Below are positions 62,053 through 64,000 of a stretch of 64,000 nt of DNA, in pieces. Within the stretch, counting starts at the first letter, position 1; the number at the start of each line of letters is the position of its first letter. The position numbers and the translations under genes were made by a program. Origin of the DNA: Aquimarina sp. AU474 (lineage in GTDB: Bacteria; Bacteroidota; Bacteroidia; Flavobacteriales; Flavobacteriaceae); assembly GCF_900312815.1 (NCBI RefSeq), contig NZ_OMPE01000009.1:1240001-1304000 (forward strand), read 5' to 3'. The notes beneath the pieces were generated by a model. The model saw nothing but the letters and a program-made list of their open reading frames with translations, ran no database searches and was not told the DNA's origin.

Positions 62053-62684
62053 GGTCTAATATGTATATAAAAGAAGCTTGTGTCGAAGGAATTCACCAAG
62101 CCCAAGTTGCCGAACAAAATGGAGCACACAGAATCGAGTTATGTGCGGATTTAAGTGTAGGAGGTATTACTCCACCTTTAGATGTAATTAGTAGAGTAAA
62201 AAAAGAAATAGATATTCCTATACGAGTAATGATCCGACCAAGAGGAGGAGATTTTGTATATTCTGATGATGAGTTTGATTTGATGAAAAAACAAATTAGA
62301 TATTGTCATATGCTTAAGATCGATGGAGTGGTTTTTGGGATCTTAAAAAGAAATAATACATTAGATATAAGAAGAATCAAAACATTAGTAGAATTGTCTT
62401 TACCAATGAACATAGTAATCCATAAGGCAATTGATGAAACTCCTAACATTATTGTAGCTTTAAAAAAGCTATTAAAAATTGATGGGATTACTTCGATATT
62501 AACTTCTGGAGGTAAATCAACCGCTCTAGAAGGAAAAGTGATTCTAAAGAATATGGTGAGTATGGCAAAGGATACATTAGAGATAGTTGCTGCAGGATCA
62601 ATTACCGATAAAAATGTGGGAGAATTACATCAGTTTATCAATTCTGGTTCTTATCACGGCAAGAAAATAGTTGCAAATAAGTGA
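62049..62684 (+). CDS. cutC: CutC family protein
   Basis: The 211-residue TIM-barrel protein has EACVEGIHQAQVAEQNGAHRIELCADLSVGGITPP (about 7-41), IPIRVMIRPRGGDFVYSDDEFDLMKKQI (about 57-84) and KIDGVVFGIL (about 90-99), all typical of CutC. The name implies copper homeostasis, but copper function outside E. coli is weakly supported. Here it overlaps the ROK kinase (4 bp) and precedes the NagB/PIG-L gene, so a role in sugar metabolism should be considered. A weak hairpin (62683-62704) follows, before the last gene. Confidence 0.88.
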   Translation: MRSNMYIKEACVEGIHQAQVAEQNGAHRIELCADLSVGGITPPLDVISRVKKEIDIPIRVMIRPRGGDFVYSDDEFDLMKKQIRYCHMLKIDGVVFGILKRNNTLDIRRIKTLVELSLPMNIVIHKAIDETPNIIVALKKLLKIDGITSILTSGGKSTALEGKVILKNMVSMAKDTLEIVAAGSITDKNVGELHQFINSGSYHGKKIVANK

Positions 62685-62704
62685 AGCTGATCGCACAGCT
62701 CTTC
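62683..62704 (+). terminator. Weak terminator-like hairpin after cutC
   Basis: AGCTG and CAGCT arms form a 5-bp core with a 6-nt loop, extended by GAA/TTC around a small bulge. A T6 run follows (AGTGAGTTTTTTC). Weaker than the other terminators; a partial block on read-through into the NagB-like gene is possible. Confidence 0.35.
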
Positions 62705-62853
62705 AGTGAGTTTTTTCAAGTGATTTTTCATAATTCCTTTTAAAATCAATTTTTGGTTTGTTTTAAAATGTTGTTCATCGAATTTCTTATTAATAGACAT
62801 ATAGGACTATTATTTTTATAGAAATGATCCAATAGTTTAAAATAGAAGTTATT

Positions 62854-64000
62854 ATGGTTACCGAAATTCAATCCAAAAACTTAGATGATATAAGTTTTAA
62901 AGAAGCTGGAATTTATGAAAATACAAGATTCGAAAAAATTCATAATGTAGTATATGATAATTCTGGTGATGCATCTATTCTTATAGCGCAAGAAATAGCG
63001 TCAATAATTAAACTGAAACAAAAAGAAAACACAAATTGTATTTTAGGATTAGCAACAGGTTCATCGCCTATTAAAGTATATGAAGAGTTAATAAGACTTC
63101 ATAAAACACAGGGTTTAAGTTTTAAAAATGTGATCACATTTAACTTAGATGAATATTATCCTATAGCAAAGAGTGACTTACAAAGTTATTTTCATTTTAT
63201 GCATGAATATTTATTTAAGCATATAGATATTCTTCCTGAAAATATAAACATACCTCACGGAGATATTTCTCCGGATAATATATTAGAAACCTGCATAGCA
63301 TACGAGAACAAAATAAAAGAGCATGGAGGATTAGATTTTCAGTTATTAGGAATTGGTAGAACGGGACATATAGGGTTTAATGAGCCAGGTTCGCATAGTA
63401 ATTCTCGAACCCGTTTAATCACTTTGGATCATATAACAAAAACAGATGCTGCTCCAGCATTTTTGGGATTGGAAAATGTGCCAACAAGAGCGATCACTAT
63501 GGGAATTAGAACAGTTATGGAGGCAAAACGAATCATATTGATGGCCTGGGGCGAGAACAAAGCCGAGGTCATAAAAAAAACTGTCGAAGGAGAGATAAGC
63601 TCGCAAGTTCCTGCTACATATCTTCAACATCATAAGAACACTACATTTGTAATTGATAAAGGTGCTGCCTCTTTACTAACTCAATACAATACTCCTTGGC
63701 TTGTAAGATCTTTTGATTGGAGCGAAGAATTAATGGCAAAAGCAATTTTATGGCTATGTGAAGTGACCTCAAAATCAATATTAAGGCTTACGGATAAGGA
63801 TTATAATGATCACGGCATGGAAAGTTTACTGGCCAAAGAAGGGAATGCCTATACATTAAACATTAAAATGTTTAATAGACTTCAGCATACAATCACAGGA
63901 TGGCCAGGAGGTAAACCTAATGCAGATGATACATCAAGACCAGAACGAGAGATTCCTAAAAAAAAGAGGGTGATTGTATTTAGCCCACACCCCGATGATG
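62854..64000 (+). CDS. NagB-like glucosamine-6-phosphate deaminase with C-terminal PIG-L/LmbE domain (partial)
   Basis: The gene starts at the ATG at 62854 and runs off the right edge (382 codons visible). The N-terminal domain (about 30-290) is NagB/RpiA-fold: CILGLATGSSPIKVYEELIRLHK near 70-92, VITFNLDEYYPIAKSDLQSYFHFM near 98-121 and LLGIGRTGHIGFNEPGS near 168-184. NagB proteins convert glucosamine-6-phosphate to fructose-6-phosphate and ammonia. The last visible residues, RVIVFSPHPDD, match the start of a PIG-L/LmbE deacetylase (zinc HPDD motif), so this is the fused Bacteroidetes form of about 640 residues. The C-terminal domain could deacetylate GlcNAc-6-P or a related sugar. This would complete the GlcNAc branch of the pathway. 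Confidence 0.85.
   Translation, partial: MVTEIQSKNLDDISFKEAGIYENTRFEKIHNVVYDNSGDASILIAQEIASIIKLKQKENTNCILGLATGSSPIKVYEELIRLHKTQGLSFKNVITFNLDEYYPIAKSDLQSYFHFMHEYLFKHIDILPENINIPHGDISPDNILETCIAYENKIKEHGGLDFQLLGIGRTGHIGFNEPGSHSNSRTRLITLDHITKTDAAPAFLGLENVPTRAITMGIRTVMEAKRIILMAWGENKAEVIKKTVEGEISSQVPATYLQHHKNTTFVIDKGAASLLTQYNTPWLVRSFDWSEELMAKAILWLCEVTSKSILRLTDKDYNDHGMESLLAKEGNAYTLNIKMFNRLQHTITGWPGGKPNADDTSRPEREIPKKKRVIVFSPHPDD

Noticed and set aside
63415..63633. Minus-strand ORF near the right end
   Set aside because: It is the antisense of the NagB-like coding sequence, which has clear family motifs.
1..64000. CRISPR arrays, tRNA, rRNA, transposases, phage genes and origins
   Set aside because: No direct-repeat array, cloverleaf sequence or rRNA signature was seen on either strand, and no gene resembles a transposase, integrase or phage protein.

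Overview
The window looks like a chromosomal segment of a marine Flavobacteriia-type Bacteroidetes. The signs are low GC, SusC/SusD pairs, a T9SS type A sorting tail, FecI/FecR/TonB-receptor clusters, VCBS/ASPIC proteins, lipoproteins with short Bacteroidetes-type signals and a MoaC-MoaB fusion. The host genus cannot be fixed from sequence alone. No rRNA, tRNA, CRISPR array, integrase or insertion sequence was recognised, so this reads as a set of ordinary chromosomal operons and not as an island with obvious mobility genes.

Region 1 (1-4054, minus strand) is a reduced-sulfur module: a partial YeeE/YedE sulfur transporter, a metallo-beta-lactamase/double-rhodanese persulfide dioxygenase-like protein, a TauE/SafE exporter, a Crp/Fnr regulator and a patatin phospholipase. 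Near-identical palindromes of the GTAAC-N4-GTTAC type precede yeeE, the MBL gene, tauE and the divergent promoter region at 4250, so they look like the regulator's own operators. Region 2 (4284-6235, plus) is a translationally coupled pair of exported proteins: a retropepsin-like protein and a triple CBM48-like protein. Region 3 (6246-12156, minus) is a tight molybdenum cofactor operon: moeA, a modE-like wHTH gene, mobA, moaD, moeB-rhodanese, moaE, moaCB and moaA.

Region 4 (12347-16120) holds an unrecognised gene, a 50-residue lipoprotein gene not large enough for routine ORF calling, and a TPR histidine kinase/response regulator pair. Its non-coding DNA has strong inverted repeats, including two TTACGG-N4-CCGTAA palindromes that flank the pair. 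Region 5 (16878-20880, minus) is an ECF sigma/FecR/TonB receptor operon. Region 6 (21190-22635) encodes a zinc-peptidase-like lipoprotein and a DUF6438-like lipoprotein. Region 7 (22791-24583, minus) is a LytS/LytT two-component pair.

Region 8 (24720 to the end, plus) is a very large polysaccharide-utilisation locus. It has four GH92 alpha-mannosidases, a glycosylasparaginase, a GH130 mannoside phosphorylase, a secreted multidomain GH18-like candidate, a GHL10-like hydrolase, a CBM9-like protein, a sodium-solute symporter, ManA, SusC/SusD, a VCBS/ASPIC protein, an MFS sugar transporter, a ROK kinase, a CutC-fold protein and a partial NagB/PIG-L fusion. The parts fit breakdown of high-mannose N-glycoproteins: mannose trimming outside the cell, release of GlcNAc-Asn, import of Man-GlcNAc and GlcNAc, phosphorolysis, then entry to glycolysis through ManA and the NagB-like enzyme.

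The strangest part is a five-gene block inside this locus (37910-45757). It has planctomycete-style PSD1/DUF1553, DUF1501, NHL-propeller, chitobiase-C/discoidin and DUF2231/PSCyt1 proteins carrying three CxxCH haem c motifs in total. I propose it as the best candidate for an undescribed system: a cell-envelope, haem-containing complex dedicated to N-glycan or glycoprotein use.
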